Below are positions 1 through 9,602 of a stretch of 64,000 bases of DNA, piece by piece (within the stretch, counting starts at the first letter, position 1; the number at the start of each line of letters is the position of its first letter). The notes under the pieces were generated by a model. That model was not told the origin of the DNA, made no database searches, and saw only the letters and a program-made list of their open reading frames with translations. A program made the position numbers and the translations under genes. Origin of the DNA: Galaxea fascicularis (lineage: Eukaryota > Cnidaria > Anthozoa > Scleractinia > Euphylliidae); contig OX419339.1 of NCBI GenBank assembly GCA_948470475.1, positions 11,869,863 through 11,933,862 of the forward strand, written 5' to 3'.

Positions 1-120
1 GCTTTTCTCAAGTATGTTTAGTGCGACTCCGAAGGGACGAAGAACAGTTTCGGAACCGAGATTCAATGGACTTAGTATAGGATTCTAAGGCTTGTGATGT
101 CAAATGCACAAGGAACAAAC

Positions 121-1530
121 TTAGTCAATCTCTTGTTCCAAGTCAGCGGCTGTCTTTTCGGCAGCTTCCTTCAGCACTAACTTTGCCGCTTCTTCGACGC
201 TTGTTAAGAGCTTACTCAAAGCATAATGCGTAGCACCAAACGACATACCACTGGCTATGACCAAACCAACAACCGGAATATAACGGGTGACTTCCTCGAC
301 GGCTGCCTCTGCAGCATACGGTGCCAAAAACCCACTTAGCTGTGCAGCAGTCGTAAGACCAACACTGAGTACCTTCTCTTTGGTTGCGAAGTGGAGCTTG
401 GCAAATTCAGCTGATCCCATTTCAGGAAGACCAAGCTGGGTTCTGTAGAAGCTGAGTTCTCTCAGAATTAGCGCGCCATCGACAACGCACGATAATCCGG
501 GTACCGGAAGGGCTGCAGCGGCACCAGATACCATGGCAACCTTCCATATGCGCCCTCTGAGAACATCAACTTTTCTTTGAAAAATATCACTCGACGACCT
601 TGTTATCACTTTGCCTAGGGATAAGGTCATACTCTCTCGCTGGTATCTTGTCAATGCATCTAGAATAGCCTGGGTTAGTCGAGCAAAATCCCACTTTTCG
701 GGCTTGTGGTTGCTGATCAAGAATATATCTTGCTCGTTGCTCAGAAGGTCACCTAGACTTTCCAAACAGTTGCGTCGGATTTTTGTAAGCATTCCTTCTT
801 CGTCAAATGATCGCTTTCGACTCTCGGCTCGAACATTTTCATCAATTTTTGTGCGAATGAAGAAAAATTTCTTGCCAATCGATCGTACTTTCTGGGCCAA
901 TAGCAAGTCGTTCTCGGTGAATCGAATGGCTGTAAATATCAGGTATGTGTGGTAGTTCTCCAACTCTACTTTTTCACAGTATGTCTCCAGGTCTGGGTAA
1001 TCTGGAGTCCCTATTCCTGGCAAATCCCAGAACTTTATGTTGGTATTGGTCGGGTGATCGTAAGCAGTCGGCTCCCTGGTACATTCTGTGACATCAACTG
1101 GGGCTGCCCCTTCATCGTCTTCGTAGAGTCTGAAGAACAAACATACAGGAACATACTTGTATTTCACGTTATTTTTTTTACACTATTTTTCGAAAACTGC
1201 ACAAGCCTAAACACGTAAAAATTTTCAACGGGAGTGCAGGGCACCTTCTGGGCTGCGGGAATAGGAGCACATCAATGCTAACACTGAAAGTCATGTTTAG
1301 ACTCTCGATCCATGTTATTTTGCTCCCTGCCCAGGTCAGAAGAATTCCGTTTTTAGACCATGCCTTTTTTGGAGAGGGGGAGGGGGGACCTCATAACAAT
1401 AATTTAGAACTTATGTAGCGCATTTTCCATGTAAATATGATCAAATGCGCTTTACATATGATAAAATTAAAAAAGCGTTGCGAAACAGGTGCGTCTTAAT
1501 TAAGATGGCGCTAGAAGTATTAATACAAGT

Positions 1531-1561
<31 letters not shown>

Positions 1562-1596
1562 TTAAGCAACTGGAAAGAAGAAGCCTGAAAAAATCA

Positions 1597-1630
<34 letters not shown>

Positions 1631-1864
1631 GATACCGGTGCGATGCTCTACCAACTGAGCTATGAAGCCACACATTGGGAGCGAGGTCAATTGTTGTTGC
1701 GATGATCACTCTTCACTTGTATCTACAACCGCAGTACAAATATGAATTATTTCATATATATACTTCACATCACCTCACTGTGCGGGAAAATATGAACTCA
1801 ACAATTGACCTCGCTCCCAATGTGTGGCTTCATAGCTCAGTTGGTAGAGCATCGCACCGGTATC

Positions 1865-1898
<34 letters not shown>

Positions 1899-1933
1899 TG
1901 ATTTTTTCAGGCTTCTTCTTTCCAGTTGCTTAA

Positions 1934-1964
<31 letters not shown>

Positions 1965-3732
1965 ACTTGTATCTACAACCGCAGTACAAATATGAATTAT
2001 TTCATATATATACTTCACAGAAGTATTAATGTTAGAAATAGAGCGGATTTCATGCGGCAGAGCATTCCACAATTTTGGCGCATCTTCTCTTATTCTTAAA
2101 TCGGGATACGAGCGGCCAAAACGGCACCAAAAGCGCTGGGTAACGGTTTCAAAAGCAATCGTGGACGTAAGAATTTAGTCTATCGACGAACTTTAAACTC
2201 GAAAAAGTTCGGGAGTGACACAATGAGCCCAAGGCACTTTTAGGTTTGTAGAACAGAGAAATCAAACAACCGAGACGGATTTGTGCAGAAATACGCGACA
2301 GAGAATCCAGTGAATAGCTCCTGAAACAGCATACTGCAGGTAGTCCCCAGGGACCCGCGCGGAGTGGGAGGAACGCGCACGCGTGTGTGATGGATGCACG
2401 AAGAGTAGGTCCCGTGTTTTACCCGCTGTACTTTTGGGTAAATAATTGTGTCTACTTGTCGACTGAGTGATACAATACAAGGGAATATTGAATTGATTTG
2501 GTGATGATCAGCAAGTGAGGTCCAAAGGTCCCTCTTGTAAAGGGACGATGACAAACGACTGAACTCTGTTTGACTGTCACACCCTGGTCAAACCTCTAGT
2601 AAACATTCAAATCAAAAGTATGTTAAGGCAGAAAAGGAGCTTTTACCACCGTTTACAGTTAGAAATTCTAGTACTTGCATTCCTCTTGCAAATTGTCAGC
2701 ATCTAAATACGACTAACAAAATAATTATTTACCAAAGGTTATTAGCGCCACTTCCGGCTTTGTCTTTCTCAGAAAGTGAAACCATCTAATGTGGTCCGCA
2801 AGTCTGCGGTGCTGAATATTTGGGGGAAAACATTTCTCGATTATCACAAAATTTATGGCTGTTCTTACGTTCACTGGTAAAAGCCAGCATGTAAGGGCCC
2901 GATTACATGGCGAATTTCAGCCCGGGCTGAAATTTCAGCTCGGTTAACCGGGCTGAAATTTTGTTGCGATTACATGATGAACTTCAGCCCGGGCTGAAAT
3001 ATTAGTCTCGGCACCAAATATGAAATTTGGCGCGAAGAGTCTCGGGAAAATCAGGCAGCCATGTTATTTCCTGCTTTTCAGCCCGGGCTGAAATTTCTTT
3101 TCAATTACATGAGATTTTTTCAGCCCGGGGCGCAGTTCAGCCCGGGCTGAAAATCCTAGCCCGGTTTGGTCAAACCGGGCTAGGATTTTCAGCCCGGGCT
3201 GAATTTCGCCCCGGGCTGAAAAAATCTCCATGTAATCGACAATTTGATTTTCAGAGGATTTGTTTCAGAAGCCGGGATGAAATTTGAGCCCGGTTAACCG
3301 GGCTGAAATTCGCCATGTAATCGGGCCCTAAGAAGACCCCTCAATCATCATGATTTCTACCCAATCGAGACCTTGGTAATGGCGTCTGAAAATCGAGTCT
3401 GCAAGCTTATTAATACGCACAGGTAACTTGCTCAAATTACAGCATGCAAACGGAAAACAGCATGACCAAATCAACGGCGCTCAAATGGCAATTGTGAGTC
3501 AATATCAAAGTAGTTTTACTGCTGGTGAAAGCCACACTTACTCTCGTATAGCGTTGATAAAGCTGGATTTTCCACTTCCCGAGTCACCAGTGATTGCGAT
3601 GTTCACCTCCACTTCTCGCCATTTCTCCAGTCTCTTCCTGAAGAACTCATCAATGTTCGACACGCCACACTCTTCGATCTCTTTTTTAAGCTCTTTCATT
3701 TCTATTACTTCCCATTCGCTAAAGTCTTCCAT
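121..3732 (-). CDS. IRG-family (interferon-inducible-like) GTPase, copy 1
   Basis: Two exons, 3542-3732 and 121-1129, joined in phase 2 with a GTAAGT donor and CTTCAG acceptor; the product is 399 residues. It belongs to the IRG GTPases, dynamin-like immune GTPases that in vertebrates act on pathogen vacuoles and autophagy membranes; its role here is inferred. G1 P-loop GDSGSGKSS is at residues 49-57, G3 DLPG at 99-102 and G4 TKID at 157-160. The C-terminal half is helical with hydrophobic stretches, as is usual for the family. The start MEDFSEWE is chosen because the paralogues begin at the equivalent place; the reading frame stays open further upstream but has no ATG there. The 2.4-kb intron holds a tRNA-like palindrome and a PIF/Harbinger-like element. 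This is the most downstream of three tandem copies. Confidence 0.9.
1598..1669 (-). tRNA. tRNA-like sequence in left arm of palindrome (probably not functional)
   Basis: This 72-nt sequence folds as a cloverleaf. It has a perfect 7-bp acceptor stem, a GCTC/GAGC D stem, an A box TAGCTCAGTTGG and a canonical B box GGTTCGAATCC with a paired T stem. The anticodon loop reads CCGGTAT, giving anticodon GGT, but position 33 is C instead of the near-universal U, and the 31-39 pair is mismatched. No CCA is encoded. I treat it as a tRNA-derived Pol III unit of the repeat and not as a translation tRNA. Confidence 0.4.
1826..1897 (+). tRNA. tRNA-like sequence in right arm of palindrome (probably not functional)
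   Basis: This is the mirror copy of the unit at 1598-1669, identical over the 72 nt and facing the other way. It has the same complete acceptor, D and T stems, the same intact A and B boxes, and the same C33 and 31-39 mismatch in the anticodon arm. A run of six T follows 5 nt beyond the acceptor stem. Confidence 0.4.
2895..3328. mobile_element. PIF/Harbinger-like MITE with CAGCCCGGGCTG motifs
   Basis: Terminal inverted repeats of about 31 bp begin GGGCCCGATTACATGG, and both ends are flanked by the trinucleotide TAA. A 3-bp TAA/TTA duplication with GC-rich ends fits PIF/Harbinger elements. The interior has no coding sequence but holds at least five copies of the self-complementary motif CAGCCCGGGCTG in several orientations. 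It lies in the intron of IRG copy 1. Confidence 0.75.
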
Positions 3733-5396
3733 GATGAATAGGTGCAAATCATGTACCAAACTTGTAGAGCGGAAGTTTAGTTCACAGCCTTTCACTTCTA
3801 CTTCACTTAAGAGTATTGTACTGTCTTGTTAATGGTGAAGAGGGAACGGAGGGAAATAGAGGAGCGAGGGGGGGGGGGGGGGGGGGGTGACGAACTCCAC
3901 AGGTCACCCAATGACGCGACCATCTAAACTGAAACAGTGGGCATGAGTCGGCATGATCTTACCAGTTATAACCGGGCGGCGGTTAGAATGGCCGTATAAA
4001 TCGCATTAACCATATAAATTGACAGATAAGATGATCTTTTAAGGGATGTGAGAGGGGGGAGGGGTACTTAACCTTTTAGCTTGCACGTAATTTTTTTTGT
4101 GCCATTTGTTTATGCAGGATTTTTTTTGCCAAGTGGACACCCTCTGCATTTCTCTTCTTACTCTGTTACAAGATTTTTCCTTTTCTTTTTTCCTTGCATG
4201 CATTTTTTGGGGTTTTCCCCCACCCCTCCCATCACATTTTAATCAACACTTAGTGGTCGCTCGTTTTGATAGCGGCTATGCTAAGCGATAGACGCCCGAT
4301 CTCAGTCCCCTCGTTTTCGCTTCAATTCTCCAATTTTTATTTCTTTTTGCCGTCCGTTCACCAAGTGATCGAATAAAAACTTTGTCTGCTTTTAGTAGTT
4401 TACATCCCCCGGCTTTCCTCGTACCGGGACCGCCCCCAATTTTTTTGGAAAACATAATAAACATTACATGTAGCAAAATACATTTCCAAAAATTAAAAGT
4501 ACTTTCTCGGGATAATAGTGGTCAGCTAAAGCTGGCAGACTTCGTGGGAAAACGTCCAAGCCTAGCGGAACACGTCATGAATTAAACTGAGTTAGATGCG
4601 TTTTGAAAACCATTTTTAGCGTCAGCCCCCTCTTCTCAGTTGAAGAGGCGGGGGTGCCCCTCTCACTTTAGAACTTGCTCCGCGGGCCCTGTGTCAGCAG
4701 GTTGCGCGACCAGTTACGCGTGAAACGTGATGGAGATGTAAAAGAACCCACAAACTGATCGAAAAGACTAGAGATCCGTGTTCCCCATCCTGTGGTCTGC
4801 CCTCATCCACGTCCACATTTCATGGTCAACCGCGAGTCTAGGGGATCGGATGGGCCGACTCCTGTCTCCCGAGCCTCTGTTGGTCAGGGAAACAGGACCT
4901 TGGACGTCTCTTGTATAAGGACTGGCACAGCCATTTTCGCACTCATTGCGATATCAGTTTTTCGCGTAAAATTAGACGTGGAAATTACGAGTCAGGGAAT
5001 TGATTTTCCTATAGAACTAACTTGCTAGAATCACTGTAAATTGACTCGTGAAATGTGAAGACGTTTTTTCTTCTCTTTCTTTACACCCGTTTTCTTTTTA
5101 TTAGCCTGCGCAGAAAGCGGAAAAGGGGGAGGGAGGAGCAAAAGAGGGGGGGGAGAGAGAGGAGCAAACGAGGGAGGGAGGCACTTTTCCCGTCTCCCTC
5201 CCCCTTTTGCTCTTGCTACGCAGGGTTTTTTTGTCGGCAGATGCGATTTGTCAGAAACGTGGTTAGAACCAAAATCAAACGCGCGACTCACTGCCCGCGT
5301 CTTACTGCTATGCCCATCTTCCGATGGGTTCTTAATTTGGTGCTGCCCGCATCGTAGCTAATTGACTAATTTTGTCTTAGTATAGATCCGTACTTA
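3733..5396. other. Spacer upstream of IRG copy 1, no gene seen
   Basis: This is the 5' flank of IRG copy 1 up to the IRG remnant. It contains a run of 20 G at 3868-3887, a purine-rich hairpin at 5102-5225 and scattered low-complexity T and G tracts. The ORFs here are short and have no recognisable domains. The promoter of IRG copy 1 should lie near 3735-3900, but I see no clear core element. Confidence 0.5.
5102..5225. repeat. Imperfect hairpin with TAGCCTGCG...CTACGCAGG ends
   Basis: The ends TAGCCTGCGCAG and CTACGCAGG are inverted, and the interior is a purine-rich stretch folding onto a pyrimidine-rich one. The ends resemble those of the hairpin elements at 17765, 44336 and 59765. The right end has lost the final CTA, and no target duplication is clear. 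Confidence 0.45.
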
Positions 5397-5399
5397 AGC

Positions 5400-5856
5400 T
5401 GTTCTCAAAATCGTCCACTGATTTCTGTGCATCGTATTGACACTACAGTCCTAACTCTTCTCCAAACAGTACTGAAGACCACAATAAGTGGTACCAAACG
5501 ATGGATATACTACCGGATATGGTAATGCTTTCTATTGCAATGAAACCATTAAATTTTTCAAGGGCTGTTTCTGAAGCCTACGCCACCAGAAACCCCGTTT
5601 TTCGAGGCGGCTTGAACTGCGGTCGTCAGAGGCAAATCGTATGGACCTTCCCCTAGTTAGTGACGGTAAGCTTTGCAAATTCAGGTGATCTTGCTTTCTA
5701 AGAAAGACCAAGCAGGCTCCATACAAGCTGACATTTCTTTCGTTTATAAGCCCGCAAACTGCCACGGCCAAGCCGTAGCTCCAAATGCTGAGATGACCAT
5801 CCAGACACGCCCTTTGAGAACCTCGACCTTCCTTTTCAAAATCTGGATGAATACAG
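5400..5856 (-). pseudogene. Decayed IRG GTPase remnant (C-terminal half only)
   Basis: The sequence aligns base by base with the C-terminal coding part of IRG copy 3 (about 9600-10075). Shared landmarks include AATCGTCCACTGAT, GCTGTTTCTGAAGC, AAGCTTTGCAAATTCAGGTGAT and GACCATCCAGA. Small insertions and deletions break the frame repeatedly. No G domain (P-loop, DLPG or TKID) precedes it, so only the distal half of exon 2 survives. It lies on the minus strand about 50 bp from the 3' end of IRG copy 2 and shows that the array once held at least a fourth, copy-3-like member. Confidence 0.82.
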
Positions 5857-5910
5857 TCAGTCAGATAATACTTGGTAAAATATCAATTATACAAGTTAAC
5901 AAGTTCAATA

Positions 5911-8663
5911 TCAATCTGGTTCCAGTTCCAAATCCGCGGCGGCGGCTGTGTTCTCAGCAGCTTCCTTCAGTACTAACTTTGCTGCTTCTTCAGCGTTTGT
6001 TAAGAGCTTACTGAGAGCATAATACGTAGCAACAAACGACATACCACTAGCTATGGCCAAACCAACAACCGGAATGTAACGGGTGACTTCCTCGACGGCT
6101 GCCTCTGCAGCATACGGTGCCAAAACCCCCCTTAACTGTGTTGCAGTCGTACGGCCATTACTAAGAAACGTCTCTTTGCTGATGAGATAGAGTTTGAGAA
6201 ATTTAACGGATCCTACTTCGGGAAGACCAAGCTGGGATCTGTAGGAAAAGAGTTCCCTTCGTATAAGGGCGGCATCAACGGCAAACGACAGTCCTGGTAC
6301 AGGAATGGCTGCAGCGGAACCAGATGCCACAGCAACCTTCCATATGCGCCCCCTGAGAGCATCAACTTTTCTTTGAAAAATATAATTTGACGTTCTTCTT
6401 ATGACTTTGCCCAGGAACAAGGTCATACTCTCTCGCTGGTATCTCGTCAAAGCATCGCGCTGGTATCTTTTAAATGCATGTAGAATAGCCTGGGTTAGTC
6501 GAGCAAAATCCCACTTGTCAGGCTCGTGGTTGCTGATCAAAAATGTATCTTGCTCGTTGCTCAGAAGGTCACCTAGACTTTCCAAACAGTTGCGTCGGAT
6601 TTCTGATAGCATTGCTTTTTCGTCAAATGATCGCTTTCGACTCTCGGCTCGAACGTTTTCATCAATTTTTGTGCGAATGAAGAAAAATCTCTTGCCAATC
6701 GATCGTACTTTCTGGGCCAATAACAAGTCGTTCTCGGTGAACCGGTTGGCTGTGAATATCAGGTATGTGTGGTACTTCTCCAACTCTACTTTTTCGCAGT
6801 ATATCTCCAGGTCTGGGTAATTTGGAGTCCCTATTCCTGGCAAATCCCAGAACTTTATGTTGGTATTGGTCGGGTGATCGTAAGCAGTCGGCTCCCTGGT
6901 GCATTCGGTGACATCAACCGGAGCTGCCTCTTCGTCGTCTTCATAGAGTCTAAGGAAAAAAAACAAGTCAGGAACATGCTTCTATTTGCATACCCTTTTT
7001 TATAAGGACGCCGGTTGAGGCTGAGATTAACCCAAATGATAAGAACATGCCAAGAACATACCCAGGCTGAGAGTCAGTTAAGAACGTCTTTAGTTTGTTC
7101 TGTTCTTTTTTTAAATGAGTAGTAAAGCCAGTTATTCAAAGACACCTACCTCAGATTTAAAAAAACCCGATGGCATTACACTTAGACGTCCCAGAAAGTG
7201 ACAAGATACAATAGAGTGAAGGAAGTGAAGGTTCGTTGCAATTCTAGCTTTTAACGGTATACTTCTTTATACGAACTTAAGATGTCACACACCACGCCTG
7301 GGCTGTCTGTGGAGAAACGCGCGCGCTTCCGTTAAGGAGGAGATTTTTGCACTCGATCGCGTGTTTTACTGATTGGCTCCAGTATTCGCTGTCACTGAGC
7401 CAAATAACAACGTCAGGTCTATTAGAAGTCGAAAGGAGGGCCATGGCACAACAAAAGGCAATATTGAATTCGTTATCAGTATGTGGCCAAAGGTCATTCT
7501 TTGTCATAGGACTGAAAACTCACTCCCTCGTTTTTAATCGAAACTCTAGTTGACATTAAATATAAAAAAAAGAAAGAAAGTTTCTACTGCCCTTTTCAAT
7601 CAGAAATGCTAACATTGTCTTTTTAAAGAGGTCTATTGAAGGAGTTTAAAAGGAAAGTTTGCATGCGATCATTTAAAGGATCGTTTATCTGTTTTGTTTC
7701 CGCTCGATATTTTCACTTTCGGGCGGAAACAAACCCGATAGTTGTCACTTCCGGTTTTGTTTCCGCTCGAAAGCGAAATTATCAGACGGGGATTCGCAAA
7801 TCGAAAATGAAGCAAACCTGTCGTGCTGAATCTTTGGGCTTAACAGTTCTCATATATTAGAAAAGAAAACCTATTATTGCCTGGTTGCTCTCGGTTTCTC
7901 CATATCCACTTTTAAAAAGCCGGTTCACCAGCTCACCAGACCTGTATGGGGGCGCCGTTTGTAAATTTATTATTTAGACAAAATGCATGCCGATTTTTTC
8001 GTTATTTATAAATCAGGCTGTGTCTTACAAATTTATTTACATATCATGAAATTAGGCAAAGCAGTTGTAAATCTGTTATTTACAAATAATGAAGTTTAAA
8101 GGCGTGTAAAGTCATGATTTATAAATCATGGAATTCCATGATTTATAAATCATGACTTTACACGCCTTTAAACTTCATTATTTGTAAATAACAGATTTAC
8201 AACTGCTTTGCCTAATTTCATGATATGTAAATAAATTTGTAAGACAGCCTGATTTATAAATAACGAAAAAATCGGGTTACAAACGGCGCCCCATACTATG
8301 ACCTGGAGCTTGCATGGTCTGCAGATCGAGTCTTCAAATCCTACTAGGTATTATACATACTAGGAAATTTTTTGAAAAACAGAAAAGGAAAAATATATGA
8401 AGAAATTTAACGGCAATAATACAGAAATTGTAATCCAGTAAGTCCGGTTGACCAGTAGTAAAATGCACTTACTCTCGTATAGCGTTCATAAAGCTGGACT
8501 TTCCACTTCCCGAGTCACCAATGATTGCGAAGTTCACCTCCACTTCTAGCCATTTTTCGAGTCGCTTCCTGAAGTACTGTTCAATTTTGGACACGCCACA
8601 CTCTTCAATTTCTTTTTCAAGCTCTGCCATTTCAATCGCTTCCCATTCGTTTAAGTCGCCCAT
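5911..8663 (-). CDS. IRG-family (interferon-inducible-like) GTPase, copy 2
   Basis: Exons 8473-8663 and 5911-6949 join in phase 2 (GTAAGT donor, CCTTAG acceptor) to give 409 residues. The start MGDLNEWE has a true ATG. The P-loop is GDSGSGKSS, followed by DLPGIGTP and TKIDEN, so the nucleotide-binding set looks intact. It is very close to copy 1 along its length. Against copy 1 it carries an 8-residue tandem duplication (KRYQRDALTRYQR, near 6440-6475) in the helical domain and two extra residues near the C-terminus. The 1.5-kb intron contains a 351-bp palindrome. The role as an immune GTPase is inferred from the family. Confidence 0.9.
7945..8295. mobile_element. Near-perfect 351-bp palindromic MITE, TA-flanked
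   Basis: The two halves are inverted copies that meet at GAATTC (8131-8136) with no spacer. The ends read TGGGGGCGCCGTTTGTAA and its complement, each flanked by TA. The left arm has a 22-bp insertion relative to the right. The inner 90 bp of each arm looks exactly complementary. There is no coding content. It sits in the intron of IRG copy 2, so a transcript through it would form a very long hairpin. Confidence 0.8.
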
Positions 8664-9602
8664 GTTGAAGTGTGACAGATAAGTTGTAGTGGAAGTCCTT
8701 CTTCATTTAAGAGTCCTGTAATGTCTCGTCACTAGAAAAGAGGAATTGAAGTGGACGCGATGCGAGGTAGCCTCGAGCGGTCGTACTTCCTCAGCCTCGG
8801 ATCATTTGGGGGAACGGGGGCGTCAAATTTTGAAAATTGGAGAAGAGAAAGAGGAGTGATTAGGTTCCATCCCTTGCTAGACCCAATGCACCAGGGCGCG
8901 CGCCGCGTGGTTTGGTGTTTTGGTCCCTGTACACGCAAGAAGACGTAGGAGAAATATAAAGAGACTGGTCGTAGTCTAGCCTAGATGGGAAGCATAAGGT
9001 TTTCAACAATCAACTCAGGTTTGTTTCCCAAATAATCTCTTTTTTTAATAAATCTATACTTAGTTTATGCGATTCACACTGCTAAGTTCAAATTGTACTG
9101 TTTAACTTGTTGAGAAGAAATTTCATTTTTAGCAAACGTTCTTTGGGGTTTTGTTTTTCTTCAAAGTAATTTTGTAAAGTGGCAGGAACTCGTAAATTGC
9201 AGTTAGGTTAGTACTTGTGAGCTGTTATTCTCTTTACAATTATTCGAGAAATGAGAATTACCTGTGCATGTGTGTGATTTCAACACTGTATTCCCTTGAA
9301 TCACCGAGAATTGAAAGTGTACTCTCATATGCTGAGGATCAAACCGTGAGAGGTGATTTAGGAAGGGGGAGGGAAGAGGGGTGTGTGTGTGGGGGGAGGG
9401 AGGGGGGTTCAGTTTGCATTTTTCCGCCCATTGTGCAGGATTTTTTCAGTGTATTTTTCTTTGTTTTCGTGTCCTTTTCCCTTGCATTAATGTGTTTGTT
9501 CCTTCTTCCCCCGCACCACCACCACCACAACTACAAAAGCAATTCCAAAAGGATGAGTAATTATACATGAGTTTGATTTTACAAATTCTACTAAAAATCG
9601 GT
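8664..9602. other. Spacer between IRG copies 2 and 3, no gene seen
   Basis: This is the upstream flank of copy 2 and the downstream flank of copy 3. It contains G-rich and GT-rich low complexity at 9360-9410 and an ACC/CCA-rich tract near 9510-9530. I see no coding sequence or inverted-repeat element. Confidence 0.5.

Larger units (their letters stand above)
1523..2019. mobile_element. Palindromic element with two divergent tRNA-like sequences
   Basis: Two inverted arms of about 174 bp (1523-1696 and 1799-1972) flank a 102-bp spacer. Each arm carries a full-length tRNA-like sequence reading outward, followed by a short CCTGA/TCAGG hairpin whose T-rich loop would suit Pol III termination. A 71-bp block of the spacer (1699-1769) is repeated exactly at 1949-2019, a 250-bp offset. 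Related full or partial copies occur at 39540-39679, 43399-43510, 48863-48960 and 52545-52925, so this is a repeat family and not a unique locus. It lies in the intron of IRG copy 1. Confidence 0.8.

Noticed and set aside
611..955. Plus-strand ORFs opposite IRG exon 2 (also 6401-6820 and 3428-3832)
   Set aside because: They mirror conserved minus-strand IRG codons, and the same antisense frame recurs in both paralogues only because the sense strand is conserved.
1598..1897. Pair of functional tRNA-Thr(GGT) genes
   Set aside because: Position 33 is C, the anticodon stem has a mismatch, GGT is not a usual cytosolic Thr anticodon, and the units belong to a repeat family.
1699..2019. CRISPR-like direct repeats
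   Set aside because: Only two copies at a 250-bp offset within a eukaryotic repeat, with no regular spacer array.
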